64,000 nucleotides of DNA from Aquibacillus sediminis (GCF_005870085.1 NZ_SZNM01000017.1:21920-85919), one strand, 5' to 3'; shown: positions 18,576 through 26,686, counted from the first letter of the stretch. Notes: a model not told the origin generated them from the letters alone. Numbers and translations: made by a program.

Positions 18576-20159
18576 GTGAAAAAACGTGGTAGAATACCAG
18601 TGAAAGTAAAGAGATTTGGAGTGGTGTTAGCTAGTTTTACCATACTAGCGACGATTCCATTACATACGGTCGCGGCAACAGCTGATCTACCAATCTTGCA
18701 ATCTACTATAACAGAAGAGGTTGAAGGAGAACATTACGTCCCTTCTGCCGTCGAGAATATTACTTGGGGGTACTTACCAAACCGCGATAACGAACCAGTG
18801 AAAAGAATTTCGTCTGGAACTACGGTCACCTTTGATACTGTGTCACATGAAGGAATTTTAGAGGACCAGGGCCGTAATCCTGTTGAGTATTTTAGTCAAT
18901 ATGGTATAAGTGAGGATCAAGTATTAGATGACGCCAAAGCGATTGCAGAATCCGATCTTGACCATGACTTTTTCGATGACGGACCACATGTTGTGACAGG
19001 ACCCGTTGCCATTGATGGCGCCGAACCTGGGGATGTGTTAAAAGTAGAAGTCCTTTCCCTAGAACCGAGAGTGCCATATGGTGTCATTTCTAATCGCCAT
19101 TATAAAGGGGCGCTTCCTGGTGAATTCCCAGAAAGTGACGAACCTCATCCAGACGCAAGTGCAGAAAATCCCGACCTTTATCACAATGTCTCTAAGTTCA
19201 CTCCAATTGAGGAAATTAATGAAAAACTTTATGGTGTATTACCAACAGAAACAGGAAATGACGTTCGCTTCCCCCTCAGGCCATTCATGGGGCTAATGGG
19301 AGTAGCGGCAAATACGAGTGATCCAGTTAACTCTGTACCACCAATTGAAACGGGAGGTAACATTGATATCAATGAGTTAGGTGTAGGATCAACGCTGTAT
19401 TTACCGATTGAGGTGGCCGATGCGCTATTTTTCACCGGGGATCCTCACTTTGCTCAAGGGGACGGTGAAGTTGCACTAACTGCTTGGGAAGCTTCCCTTC
19501 GCGCTACATTCCGTTTAACCGTATTAAAAGAAGGTGACCCTGCCATTCCTCGAGATGGCGCGTTTACCCAACCGTTTGCTGAAACAGAAGATTACTGGAT
19601 TCCAATCGGTCTTGATGTTGATTTAGATGAAGCGATGAAAGAATCCGTTCGTGAATCTGTCTCCTTTTTAGAGGAAAAACTAGGAATGGAACGCGATACA
19701 GCGTTAGCCTACTTAAGTGCCGCAACTGATTATGAGGTCTCTCAGGTCGTTGATAAAACAAAAGGAATCCATGCGCTAATCGACAAAAAGCATTTTATCG
19801 ATAACTTGAATCTGGCTGTTAACGTCGATGGCTCTACAATTGATTCCAAAATAGTTGATGATGACTATTACGTTCCACTTCGCGCACTGATAGAGCAATT
19901 AGGTGGAGAGATTGAGTGGGATAGCAATAAGAATGGGGCCGTTGCATCTATCGATGGAAAATCAATCGTTGCTCCAATTAAATCAAACTTTTATACAATT
20001 GATGGTGTTGAGGTCTACCATGAAGGCTACTCCATCCTTCAAGATGGCTCCACCCTTATCCCGATCAAATCAATTCCAGATATTTTGGGGGCAAAAGTCA
20101 ACTGGACAACATCTGGGAATACATTACAAGCACAAATTACATACGATTTGAAAAAATAA
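18576..20159 (+). CDS. Secreted acetamidase/formamidase family protein with C-terminal copper-amine-oxidase-like stalk domain
   Basis: This 527-residue protein begins with a signal peptide (basic start, then VVLASFTILATIPLHTVAA, about 1-34). An acetamidase/formamidase domain follows at about 50-370 (GAEPGDVLKVEVLSLEPR, LFFTGDPHFAQGDGEVALTA). The last 120 residues are the copper-amine-oxidase N-terminal-like stalk domain (YYVPLRALIEQLGGEIEWDS, STLIPIKSIPDILGAKVNW), which in Firmicutes is found on exported proteins. The family hydrolyses short amides to ammonia and acid, usually in the cytosol, so export is notable. GTG 18576 follows AAGGGGGA by about 7 nt. It is a single gene with its own terminator. 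Confidence 0.88.
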   Translation: MKKRGRIPVKVKRFGVVLASFTILATIPLHTVAATADLPILQSTITEEVEGEHYVPSAVENITWGYLPNRDNEPVKRISSGTTVTFDTVSHEGILEDQGRNPVEYFSQYGISEDQVLDDAKAIAESDLDHDFFDDGPHVVTGPVAIDGAEPGDVLKVEVLSLEPRVPYGVISNRHYKGALPGEFPESDEPHPDASAENPDLYHNVSKFTPIEEINEKLYGVLPTETGNDVRFPLRPFMGLMGVAANTSDPVNSVPPIETGGNIDINELGVGSTLYLPIEVADALFFTGDPHFAQGDGEVALTAWEASLRATFRLTVLKEGDPAIPRDGAFTQPFAETEDYWIPIGLDVDLDEAMKESVRESVSFLEEKLGMERDTALAYLSAATDYEVSQVVDKTKGIHALIDKKHFIDNLNLAVNVDGSTIDSKIVDDDYYVPLRALIEQLGGEIEWDSNKNGAVASIDGKSIVAPIKSNFYTIDGVEVYHEGYSILQDGSTLIPIKSIPDILGAKVNWTTSGNTLQAQITYDLKK

Positions 20160-20176
20160 GTGTTGAGAAAATGGAT

Positions 20177-20214
20177 CACCACCTCAGCTTCACGAGCGAG
20201 GTGGTGGTTTTGTT
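20177..20214 (+). terminator. Terminator of the acetamidase gene
   Basis: The perfect stem CACCACCTC/GAGGTGGTG is followed by TTTTGTTT, 18 bp after the stop codon. Confidence 0.88.
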
Positions 20215-20281
20215 TGGGAAGTCTTTGAGTTTCGCACAGGCAGCCTTATTTTTAGCGGGGACTTTGTTTTGTACGTATTCT

Positions 20282-20305
20282 CTGGGACAATTCCCCATGT
20301 CCCAG
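20282..20305. repeat. GGGACA-type palindromic element abutting the yvrJ stop
   Basis: CTGGGACA and TGTCCCAG flank an 8-nt centre. The element ends 2 bp before the yvrJ stop codon and belongs to the family described at 48977, 56821 and 58602. Confidence 0.7.
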
Positions 20306-20307
20306 TG

Positions 20308-20457
20308 TCACCCTCCTCCGCTTCTGAGTTTATCTGGTAAGGATAGGATGGATTCAATTAATGTGTTCAGTTTCGTTTCAATTCGGTGCAATAAATAAAA
20401 CGTTACTGCAACCGGAAACCCAACATCAGTGATTAACGACATCCATGTTTCCTCCAT
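20308..20457 (-). CDS. yvrJ: YvrJ family small protein
   Basis: This 49-residue protein matches the YvrJ family: a short N-terminus, one membrane helix (VGFPVAVTFYLLHRIETKL) and a polar tail. GGAGGAG lies 7 nt before ATG 20457; a longer frame upstream runs through a hairpin and is not coding. YvrJ-type proteins are small membrane proteins of unknown function often found beside DUF2922 and DUF1659 genes, as here. It lies third in the order DUF1659, DUF2922, yvrJ, separated from DUF2922 by a strong hairpin at 20485-20527 that could limit its transcription. Confidence 0.85.
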   Translation of the reverse strand: MEETWMSLITDVGFPVAVTFYLLHRIETKLNTLIESILSLPDKLRSGGG

Positions 20458-20484
20458 GATCGTCTCCTCCTTCCGTAAAGTAAG

Positions 20485-20527
20485 GAAGCATGGGGACGGT
20501 TCTCGTGCTCCCTCGTCCCCATGCTTC
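20485..20527. repeat. Strong GGGGACG hairpin between DUF2922 and yvrJ
   Basis: A perfect 14-bp stem (GAAGCATGGGGACG/CGTCCCCATGCTTC) has a 15-nt loop containing GTTCTCGTGCTCC. There is no T run, so it is a repeat or attenuator rather than a classical terminator. Confidence 0.7.
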
Positions 20528-20673
20528 TTGTTGTTCTTCAATCCATTTATTCCTTTAACAAGCAGTAAGCCCCCAACTTTGAAATTAGGGGGAGAACTAC
20601 AGGGGCGACCGCCTTCGTTCCGGCTAAGCCTCAATAGGAGATGTAGAATCTCCTATTGAGGGAAGTCTACCCC

Positions 20674-20895
20674 TTATAATTCAACAGGTGTCACATTACG
20701 TTCAACAATTCGTGCACTCTTCTTACTAACTAGGTCTCCACCTGATGAAAAGAAGATATTTTGCGTTATAATTTCATCCATTGCGTCGTTAACTGCTTGT
20801 GTGTCAACTGGTTCTACAGGTTGATCAAGTGAAATCGTTACGATATGGTCATCTTCATTCAAAAATTTTAGCTCTAAACTCTTCAAAGCATTCAC
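20674..20895 (-). CDS. DUF2922 family protein (copy A)
   Basis: This 73-residue protein begins MNALKSLELKFLNEDDHIVT, with PVEPVDTQAVNDAMDEI and a C-terminal KKSARIVERNVTPVEL; these are recognised as DUF2922. Its function is unknown. GGAGG lies about 8 nt before the ATG. It is 32 bp downstream of the DUF1659 gene and almost certainly co-transcribed. It differs from the copy at 23756 at only a few residues. It is small and cytosolic, with no membrane segment. Confidence 0.85.
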   Translation of the reverse strand: MNALKSLELKFLNEDDHIVTISLDQPVEPVDTQAVNDAMDEIITQNIFFSSGGDLVSKKSARIVERNVTPVEL

Positions 20896-20927
20896 CTCCT
20901 TCCCCTCATTTATGATTTAGGGCGTGC

Positions 20928-21152
20928 TTATTCTTCTGTGATCAATTCAGTATCATCACGCTTAATGGAATAAAGCTCACGTTGTTGTAATGGTACTAAA
21001 GCTTTTGTTACTGCTAATAATTCTTCCGTTGTCGACGCTGTTTTCACATTGTTAAATGACTTGCGCTTCAAGATCACATTGCCTGATTCGACATCTAAAC
21101 CATCCTCAAATTCTAGCTTAAGTCTTGAATTTGTTCTCGTTGCTACTGCCAT
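20928..21152 (-). CDS. DUF1659 family protein (copy A)
   Basis: This 74-residue protein (AVATRTNSRLKLEFEDG, NVKTASTTEELLAVTKALVPL, YSIKRDDTELI) is of the DUF1659 type. Its function is unknown. GGAGGTGG lies just before the ATG. The copy at 24010 differs by a single Ser/Thr change (KRKSFN against KRKTFN). It is first in the small operon DUF1659-DUF2922-yvrJ. Confidence 0.85.
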   Translation of the reverse strand: MAVATRTNSRLKLEFEDGLDVESGNVILKRKSFNNVKTASTTEELLAVTKALVPLQQRELYSIKRDDTELITEE

Positions 21153-21225
21153 ATCCCTCCACCTCCTTTCCTGTTTTCACTTCTATAATCGTTTGGAGGT
21201 GATGGGGAGGTGTGTATGGAATTGA

Positions 21226-21260
21226 AAAAAGATTGTAGAAATATTTTCTACAATCTTTTT
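21226..21260 (-). terminator. Terminator of the XRE-ImmA-PIN operon
   Basis: A perfect 16-bp stem (AAAAAGATTGTAGAAA with its complement) has a 3-nt TAT loop and U-rich arms. It lies 157 bp after the PIN-like gene and just outside duplication block A. Confidence 0.9.
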
Positions 21261-21416
21261 TGTCACGGGTGGCAGGAAAAATAGCTCTATTCTTTTGTGG
21301 TTGCTAAGCGCGTAGGTGTATTTCCGCAGCGCTAGACTAGCTCTTACTTTATAAACGAGCAATAAAATCGTTACATCTAAATTTCTATCAACAACAACTC
21401 TACCAAAAGCACTTAA

Positions 21417-22298
21417 TCAATAAATAATTTCAACCTTATTGTCTACTACCCAAGAAAAGTAGTCGTCATTATTTATTTTTTCTCTCATACGATTTAGATT
21501 CATTAAGCCATTTTCCCGCATGTGATACCTTGTTGCTCTGTTTGCATTCCTATAAATCGTCATTAAATTTAATAGTAACGCTTGATCTTTTGTCGTCTGA
21601 TAGGTATCTTGAAGTAGTTTATCATCGCTTAGAAAGAAGATATTATTCGAAAAAGGGTAGAATTTAGGTGGTGAAAAGTAACACCTTGCTACGAATTCAT
21701 AAAGGTCATCATCGATCCCTACAAAGGTAATCTTCGTCTTTGGCGCAATGTGTTCGAGCATTACCGAAACCCACAGTAAGGATAATTCTCCTCTGTTTTT
21801 ATTACTATTTTGTTCAAAAAATTTACTGTATGCATCGTAAACTAGTTTTTCTGCACTTGAAAAATTTCGCTTTGCTTCTATAACCTTTTCTCTTAGCCAT
21901 TGTATATTCGAAAATGCCCTTTCACTTGCAATTAAGTACTTGGATTTAGAAGCGCTGACTTCATAATCTATCTTCAATAGCTCTACTAAATTTTCTTCTT
22001 TAACGAAAAGGACTTTGCTAAATTTAGAGAGATAAGTCAAGTAACGATAATCCTCATCCTCGATTAGCCTCATTTCGTTGACAATCGTATCTGTAACTAA
22101 AACAGGGAAGTCATCTGAGTATGCGAAGAAAAGTAAATCATTATATTTTTTAAATGCTAATTCATGTGTTGATATCGCTGAAGTATCATAAAGATAAACT
22201 TGATCCGATTCATATAATAGATCGACTATTTGTTCGATATCTGTTATAAAATTGGTTTCCGATTGGATAAAATGGTCAAGATTCTTTTTATTCATCAT
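21417..22298 (-). CDS. PIN-like domain protein, third gene of XRE-ImmA operon
   Basis: This 293-residue protein has spaced acidic residues in beta-strand contexts typical of PIN-like nucleases: D38 in QVYLYDTSAI, E75 in TDTIVNEMRL, E171 in NRGELSLLW, and D196-D198 in TFVGIDDDL. These four match the usual PIN acidic set. The last about 80 residues are helical and unassigned. The ATG overlaps the end of the ImmA gene by 11 nt, and AAGGGA precedes it. Being locked in one operon with a repressor and a metallopeptidase, it could be an RNA-cutting effector controlled by them. The nuclease assignment rests on motif reading only. Confidence 0.65.
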   Translation of the reverse strand: MMNKKNLDHFIQSETNFITDIEQIVDLLYESDQVYLYDTSAISTHELAFKKYNDLLFFAYSDDFPVLVTDTIVNEMRLIEDEDYRYLTYLSKFSKVLFVKEENLVELLKIDYEVSASKSKYLIASERAFSNIQWLREKVIEAKRNFSSAEKLVYDAYSKFFEQNSNKNRGELSLLWVSVMLEHIAPKTKITFVGIDDDLYEFVARCYFSPPKFYPFSNNIFFLSDDKLLQDTYQTTKDQALLLNLMTIYRNANRATRYHMRENGLMNLNRMREKINNDDYFSWVVDNKVEIIY

Positions 22299-23070
22299 TG
22301 CTTCTTCCCTTCACTGAGAAGAATTCCCTAATGTCCTCTAATACCTTTATATTAGAGGCTTGGGCAGATGTTGGGAGGGGATTTTTTTCCATAAGTGTTT
22401 CTAGGCAACGGAAGTTTCTTACTTTACTTGTTTCTAATATAAATTGATCTTTGCCAATACGAGCGAATTCTCTCGAAAAATTGATGTTTTGGTCAAAGAA
22501 TGCTTGAAGGTAATCACGAGAAATAAGATTCAACTCGAAAAGACGGATGAGTACAGCTTTGTACGGAGCTTTAAAAGCAAACATACAAAGTAGTGTTTTG
22601 TCAAATACCGTTTCCCCCTTATTCTCTGGCCCTGTGAAGAAAGCCTTTAATTCATGCTCATCCATTAGCATTAGCGAAGCAAAATAGTCGGCTTTTCTTT
22701 CATTACTTTCATTATCTAATTCCGCTGTTACTAAATGGAACCTTCCCATCTCCTGTTGCAACGAAATAAGATGAAACAATTCATGAAATAACACGAAATT
22801 TTGATACATTCGCGGCTGAGCCGTATTGATATAACAAATATGTTTATTCGAATGTGTAGTTCGTATAAAGCCACCAAAAGTAGCATCATTGACAGGAGCT
22901 TCTATTAAATAATGATGTTGTTCAATAAATTTTCTAGCTCCATCAATACGGTTCCACCCCTTAGGATGATACGTTCTGAAATACTGATTTACCATCATGT
23001 TAATCTCTGCACGAATTTCCTTATTCTCTTCCATTATTCGAGGCAAATCTTGAAACGTAATCTCAGGCAT
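22288..23070 (-). CDS. ImmA/IrrE family metallopeptidase
   Basis: This 260-residue protein has the zinc motif HELFH at 96-100 (NFVLFHELFHLISL), followed by NERKADYFASLMLM near 123-136, which provides the third ligand as in ImmA, IrrE and COG2856 proteins. The N-terminal about 60 residues and C-terminal about 110 residues are extra. These proteases usually cleave a partner XRE repressor in response to a signal. Start ATG 23070 has GGGG 9 nt upstream and overlaps the XRE gene by 8 nt. The adjacent XRE repressor is the likely substrate (family knowledge), and the PIN-like gene is the likely output (inference). Confidence 0.85.
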   Translation of the reverse strand: MPEITFQDLPRIMEENKEIRAEINMMVNQYFRTYHPKGWNRIDGARKFIEQHHYLIEAPVNDATFGGFIRTTHSNKHICYINTAQPRMYQNFVLFHELFHLISLQQEMGRFHLVTAELDNESNERKADYFASLMLMDEHELKAFFTGPENKGETVFDKTLLCMFAFKAPYKAVLIRLFELNLISRDYLQAFFDQNINFSREFARIGKDQFILETSKVRNFRCLETLMEKNPLPTSAQASNIKVLEDIREFFSVKGRSNDE

Positions 23071-23446
23071 TGTGGTCATCCCCAATATCATACGTTTCAA
23101 TAAGATCACAAACTCTAACCAGTTGATCTAACCCTTCTTTTCCGTCCACAGATAAGTCCCCAGCAGAAAAAGCAATTTTTGCTGTTTCTTCTGAAGAACG
23201 ATGAGCATCGAAATCCTCTCTAATAAAAAAGGTACGGTCATGTCCAAGCACTTCAGCTAGTCTGCTAGCAAAATCAAGAATTCCCGATCGTTTTCCATTT
23301 AGATACTCTGAAAAATTTGATTCCGACATCTCTAACTTTTTAGCCAATCGTTTTCTTTTTAGTCCTTCACTTTTAATGAAGGCAAGGATGTTTTCTAACG
23401 TTTGCTGAGCATGTTGATTCAGTTCGCCATGAGTATGTTTATCCAT
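23063..23446 (-). CDS. XRE-family helix-turn-helix regulator
   Basis: This 127-residue protein has an XRE/Cro HTH at about 16-72 (RKRLAKKLEMSESNFSEYLN, then LDFASRLAEVLG). A C-terminal tail of about 50 residues could be the part cut by the protease. AGGTGAAGTGAG precedes the ATG. It is the first gene of the operon, so autoregulation is expected. The region upstream (23447-23590) is very AT-rich and carries the probable promoter and operator, but I could not fix boxes. Confidence 0.88.
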   Translation of the reverse strand: MDKHTHGELNQHAQQTLENILAFIKSEGLKRKRLAKKLEMSESNFSEYLNGKRSGILDFASRLAEVLGHDRTFFIREDFDAHRSSEETAKIAFSAGDLSVDGKEGLDQLVRVCDLIETYDIGDDHNA

Positions 23447-23590
23447 CTCACTTCACCTCTTTACATTCAGTATACCAAATACTTCTATAAAAAAACCATA
23501 AAAACTGAATTAAATAGTAAATATGCCTAACATATTAAAAATATGCAAAAGTATATAGCAAAAAATTCACTAATAACGAAAATCCTAAAA

Positions 23591-23615
23591 AAGCATGAGA
23601 ACATTTCTCATGCTT
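23591..23615 (-). terminator. Terminator after DUF2922 copy B
   Basis: The perfect 11-bp stem AAGCATGAGAA/TTCTCATGCTT with a short loop has an A-run before it on the plus strand, so a U-run follows on the minus-strand transcript. Confidence 0.8.
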
Positions 23616-23755
23616 CATGTTGCTCTTCTATCCATTTTTTCCCTTACAGGTAGTAAGCCTCACTTTTAATATTTGCGGGAGAGATACAAGGGGGCGACTG
23701 CCTTCGTTCCGGCTAAGCTCAATAGTAGAATCTCCTATTGAGAGAAACCTTCCCT

Positions 23756-23977
23756 TTATAATTCAACAGGTGTCACATTACGCTCCACAATTCGTGCACT
23801 CTTCTTACTAACTAGGTCGCCACCTGATGAAAAGAAGATATTTTGCGTTAGTATTTCATCCATTGCGTCGTTAACTGCTTGTGTGTCGACTGGTTCTACA
23901 GGTTGATCAAGCGAAATTGTTACGATATGTTCATCTTCATTCAAAAATTTCAGCTCTAAACTCTTCAAAACATTCAC
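23756..23977 (-). CDS. DUF2922 family protein (copy B)
   Basis: This 73-residue paralogue of the gene at 20674 has few changes (NVLKS for NALKS, EDEH for EDDH, MDEILT for MDEIIT). All other residues, the SD and the spacing are kept, so it is probably still functional. It is followed by a terminator rather than yvrJ. The function of DUF2922 is unknown. Confidence 0.85.
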   Translation of the reverse strand: MNVLKSLELKFLNEDEHIVTISLDQPVEPVDTQAVNDAMDEILTQNIFFSSGGDLVSKKSARIVERNVTPVEL

Positions 23978-24009
23978 CTCCTTCCCCTCAGCTGTGATTC
24001 AGGGCGTGC

Positions 24010-24234
24010 TTATTCTTCTGTGATCAATTCAGTATCATCACGCTTAATGGAATAAAGCTCACGTTGTTGTAATGGTACTAAAGCTTTCGTTACTGCTAAT
24101 AATTCTTCCGTTGTCGACGCTGTTTTTACATTGTTAAATGTTTTGCGCTTTAAGATCACATTGCCTGATTCAACATCTAAACCATCCTCAAATTCTAGCT
24201 TAAGTCTTGAATTTGTTCTCGTTGCTACCGCCAT
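24010..24234 (-). CDS. DUF1659 family protein (copy B)
   Basis: This 74-residue protein is identical to the copy at 20928 except for one Ser/Thr change. ATG 24234 follows AGGTGAGC. A longer in-frame ATG upstream (24576) is not used, since the SD and the family start are here. It forms a two-gene unit with DUF2922 copy B. The 24235-24534 gap upstream holds the end of the duplicated leader and otherwise nothing recognisable. Confidence 0.85.
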   Translation of the reverse strand: MAVATRTNSRLKLEFEDGLDVESGNVILKRKTFNNVKTASTTEELLAVTKALVPLQQRELYSIKRDDTELITEE

Positions 24235-24534
24235 GTCCCGCTCACCTCCTTTCCTCTTTTCACTTCTATAATCGTTTGGAGGTGGTGGGGAGGTGTGTAT
24301 CGATTTTAAAAAATTTGAGATTTTTGTTTCTACTATAGAATACTTGTCACCAATGATTTTAAGAGAACAAGTTTTAGTAATAGATTGTGTAACAACTTTG
24401 CTCTGATAGTTATCCACATCTGGGACAAGCGCCCTGTTCCAGATAAAAGTTTCATTAAATTCGCCAAATAGGACATGCATGTCATGGTGTATCACACTCC
24501 CTGGATCGATAATAGATTCGAAAGGGAGATAGAT

Positions 24535-24801
24535 ATGGGAAATAGTGACTTTGATTTCAATTTGCTGTATAGCCAACAGTTAGGAACACTTATAAGAACA
24601 ACTAGAGAAGAATTAGGTTGGTCCAGAGAAGAACTAGCTCATCGCGCTGATATGAGTGATCGAAATTTAGCCCGAATTGAAACTGGCAGTACAACCCCGC
24701 TTTCTTCAAATGTTTGTAAACTAGAGTATGTTTTAAATATTAATGTCAGTAAATTTAACGCGGAGTTTATAAAACGAATAAATTGGAAACACCAATTTTA
24801 A
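24535..24801 (+). CDS. Small XRE-type helix-turn-helix protein
   Basis: This 88-residue protein is almost entirely one HTH domain (LGTLIRTTREELGWSREELA, RADMSDRNLARIETGSTTPL). ATG 24535 follows AAGGGAGA. It has no effector or dimerisation domain. It lies 97 bp upstream of comK in the same direction, so it may act on comK, but no operator can be pointed out. It is unrelated in sequence to the XRE protein at 23063 beyond the HTH fold. Confidence 0.82.
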   Translation: MGNSDFDFNLLYSQQLGTLIRTTREELGWSREELAHRADMSDRNLARIETGSTTPLSSNVCKLEYVLNINVSKFNAEFIKRINWKHQF

Positions 24802-24898
24802 TGCTATATCACTATTAACTGTAATCCTATGCTTTTTCTTCCTTCACATCTCTATCAACAAGATTGCATCTCAAATCTTAACGAAAAGGAGCAATGAA

Positions 24899-25393
24899 AT
24901 GACAAATGTTCTCATCGATTATCATGTGAATGAACAAACAATCGCCCTACTTCCAGCCACTCACATCGACTACGACACCATTGTCCTGGAAGTCGGCCGC
25001 AAGCTCTACGTCAAGAAAACACCGCTTCAACTCATTAAGCAAGCATGTCTAGCTGGTGGCGCCAGTTATGATGGCAGGCGCAAAGCTGTTATTTATCAAA
25101 TGGGTGTGAAACGAAAAGTACCTATCCCGATATGCCCGCAGAGAAAACTCTTCGCCTATCCTACTCAGTCACCTAGTGAGTTTAACTGCCACTGGATCTT
25201 CTATCACCATGTCCAATCGATCAGGCCAAACCTATCGATTAAAAATCCTGACATCAAAACGATTATTACTTTCAAAAACGGTGAACAAATATTTATGAAT
25301 GAATCCTATTATGTATTTGAAAAGCAAATGCAGCGTACGGCAATTTGTATTTTGTACAATACAGATTTTCAGAACCAACGTTTTACCGTCTAA
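24899..25393 (+). CDS. comK: ComK competence transcription factor family protein
   Basis: This 164-residue protein has the ComK pattern along its whole length: YHVNEQTIALLPATHIDYDT at the start, the central ACLAGGASYDGRRKAV block, then KVPIPI, FAYPTQSPSEFNCHWI and HHV near the middle. ComK activates DNA-uptake genes and its own promoter in Bacillus, binding paired AT boxes (AAAA-N5-TTTT). I saw no such box pair in the 97 bp upstream, so autoactivation is unproven. AAAAGGAG lies 6 nt before the ATG. Some Bacillales carry two ComK paralogues, and this could be either one. Confidence 0.88.
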   Translation: MTNVLIDYHVNEQTIALLPATHIDYDTIVLEVGRKLYVKKTPLQLIKQACLAGGASYDGRRKAVIYQMGVKRKVPIPICPQRKLFAYPTQSPSEFNCHWIFYHHVQSIRPNLSIKNPDIKTIITFKNGEQIFMNESYYVFEKQMQRTAICILYNTDFQNQRFTV

Positions 25394-25454
25394 CTTCAGC
25401 AACACACGACCGACCATCCCATTCTCAATTCCATTACCGAAAGGGCGTAAACAA

Positions 25455-26330
25455 ATGAATATGATCAAAGAAATGAATGCGTTTTATATCCAAAGTGAAT
25501 TGCACCAACTATCCTCGTCTGCATGTGTGTTATGGTATACTTTGCTGCAAGTGAACAATAAAGTAGGATGGAAAAAGGAGTTTACCGTTGCGGCCCCGTT
25601 ACTTCTTAGCAAAAGCGGACTTTCCAAAGCTAAATTTAGAAATGGGCGGACGGAATTAGAGGAAAAAGGTTTTATTCATGTACAATCTCGCGACGGGAAC
25701 CAATCAGCCATCTATCAGATGGTGAGTTTAACGAATTCAGACGTCAATCCGAACCACAGTACAACCCACATAAACGACGACAAAGAAGACGCCTGCCAAA
25801 CTAAGGAACAGAAAACAACCCACAACATGACCCACAAACAAGCCGACAAACCGGCCCTATTAAATAAACAACATATTTTAAAAGAAAACACAGACAATAC
25901 AACAACAGCTACAGTTATCTTTTATCAAGAAAACTTTGGGAACGTAAAAGGTCATTTAAAAAATGAATTACAAGCATGGGAGCAAAAAGTCGGAGAAGAA
26001 CTCCTGCTAGAAGCGATGAAACAAGCAGTGGAAAGCAATATTTATAAGTGGAATTATGTCAAAGGAATCCTGAGAGAATGGGACAAAAAGGGCCTTACAA
26101 CGATCGAACAAGTGGAAGCAGATCGACAAGCGTTTAAATCAGCAAAACAAAATAAGAATCCTGGCAAAGAGAAGGAAATTATACCAAGTTGGTTCGAGGA
26201 ACGAAAGGATAAACCCGCTGCGTCAGTTTCACAAGAGGTTGCAGATCCTGTAGAAGTAGCGAAGGCAAAGGCCATGCTAGATAATTATTTGAAAGAGAAA
26301 GAGGATAAGAACATTTCTAAGGCAACGTAA
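25455..26330 (+). CDS. DnaD domain protein
   Basis: This 291-residue protein has an N-terminal winged-helix part (SACVLWYTLLQVNNKVGWKK, LSKAKFRNGRTELEEKGFI), a polar linker at about 90-150, and a DnaD C-terminal domain (VIFYQENFGNVKGHLKNEL, then YKWNYVKGILREWDKKGL). The YxxxILxxW signature is present. Such proteins load helicase at phage or plasmid origins or resemble chromosomal DnaD. AAAGGGCG lies 7 nt before ATG 25455. No other phage replication genes are next to it, so it is an orphan in an accessory stretch. Confidence 0.82.
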   Translation: MNMIKEMNAFYIQSELHQLSSSACVLWYTLLQVNNKVGWKKEFTVAAPLLLSKSGLSKAKFRNGRTELEEKGFIHVQSRDGNQSAIYQMVSLTNSDVNPNHSTTHINDDKEDACQTKEQKTTHNMTHKQADKPALLNKQHILKENTDNTTTATVIFYQENFGNVKGHLKNELQAWEQKVGEELLLEAMKQAVESNIYKWNYVKGILREWDKKGLTTIEQVEADRQAFKSAKQNKNPGKEKEIIPSWFEERKDKPAASVSQEVADPVEVAKAKAMLDNYLKEKEDKNISKAT

Positions 26331-26412
26331 GTGGTAGGAATTTGGAATGCGGAGTGGACAGTTGATATGGTTGACTGATCTTTGATTTTGGATCATGCTT
26401 GGCTTGGTTTTG

Positions 26413-26481
26413 TTCACTAGTTTCAAATTTTTGTTCACTCTTTTCCCAGGTTTATTCACTGTTTTCTGATTTATGTTCACT
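26413..26481. repeat. TTCACT word repeated exactly every 21 bp
   Basis: TTCACT begins at 26413, 26434, 26455 and 26476, each 21 bp after the last, with unrelated AT-rich sequence between. It lies in the 26331-26686 gap between convergent genes, where no gene is seen. Confidence 0.85.
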
Positions 26482-26654
26482 CCCAGGAGGGTTTTGTTAG
26501 ACCCGATAATAAAAGCACCTGCCTAAAAGACAGGTGCTAACACGATAAACTTAAGCGAGGTGTGCTCCCTTTTATAACCAGTATATCATTCGACATTTTT
26601 TGTCAAATTACGGGTGATGACAGGCACTGTTCCCGTTGTACGGATGGGACTGAG

Positions 26655-26683
26655 TGGGACAAGTGCCCTGTCCCCGTGTCCCA
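26655..26683. repeat. GGGACA-type palindromic element at the end of the Wzz gene
   Basis: TGGGACA and TGTCCCA flank AGTGCCCTGTCCCCG; the element ends 3 bp before the stop codon of the gene at 26687. The central GTGCCCTGTCCCC recurs at 49014-49042. Confidence 0.75.
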
Positions 26684-26686
26684 CTT

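Larger units (their letters stand above)
20528..21219. repeat. Direct duplication block A (DUF2922-DUF1659 segment)
   Basis: This stretch is a near copy, in the same orientation, of 23605-24300. Both include the intergenic CCGCCTTCGTTCCGGCTAAG-type sequence (block B has CTGCC), both small genes, and the leader up to GGGGAGGTGTGTAT. Between the copies lies the XRE-ImmA-PIN operon. Block A continues to yvrJ; block B does not. Confidence 0.9.
23605..24300. repeat. Direct duplication block B (DUF2922-DUF1659 segment, lacks yvrJ)
   Basis: This is the near copy of 20528-21219. The similarity stops right after GGGGAGGTGTGTAT on one side and in the loosely matching TTGTTCTTCAATCC/TTGCTCTTCTATCC region on the other. 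yvrJ is missing here and a terminator takes its place. Confidence 0.9.

Noticed and set aside
18437..18643. Minus-strand 68-aa frame
   Set aside because: It overlaps the start of the acetamidase gene, has no ribosome site and no family features.
24010..24576. 188-aa protein as one gene
   Set aside because: Only the last 74 residues match DUF1659, and the ribosome site lies directly before 24234. The upstream part is chance open frame outside the duplicated block.
25455..26330. Prophage remnant around the DnaD gene
   Set aside because: There is no integrase, terminase, structural or lysis gene within reach; one DnaD protein is not enough.
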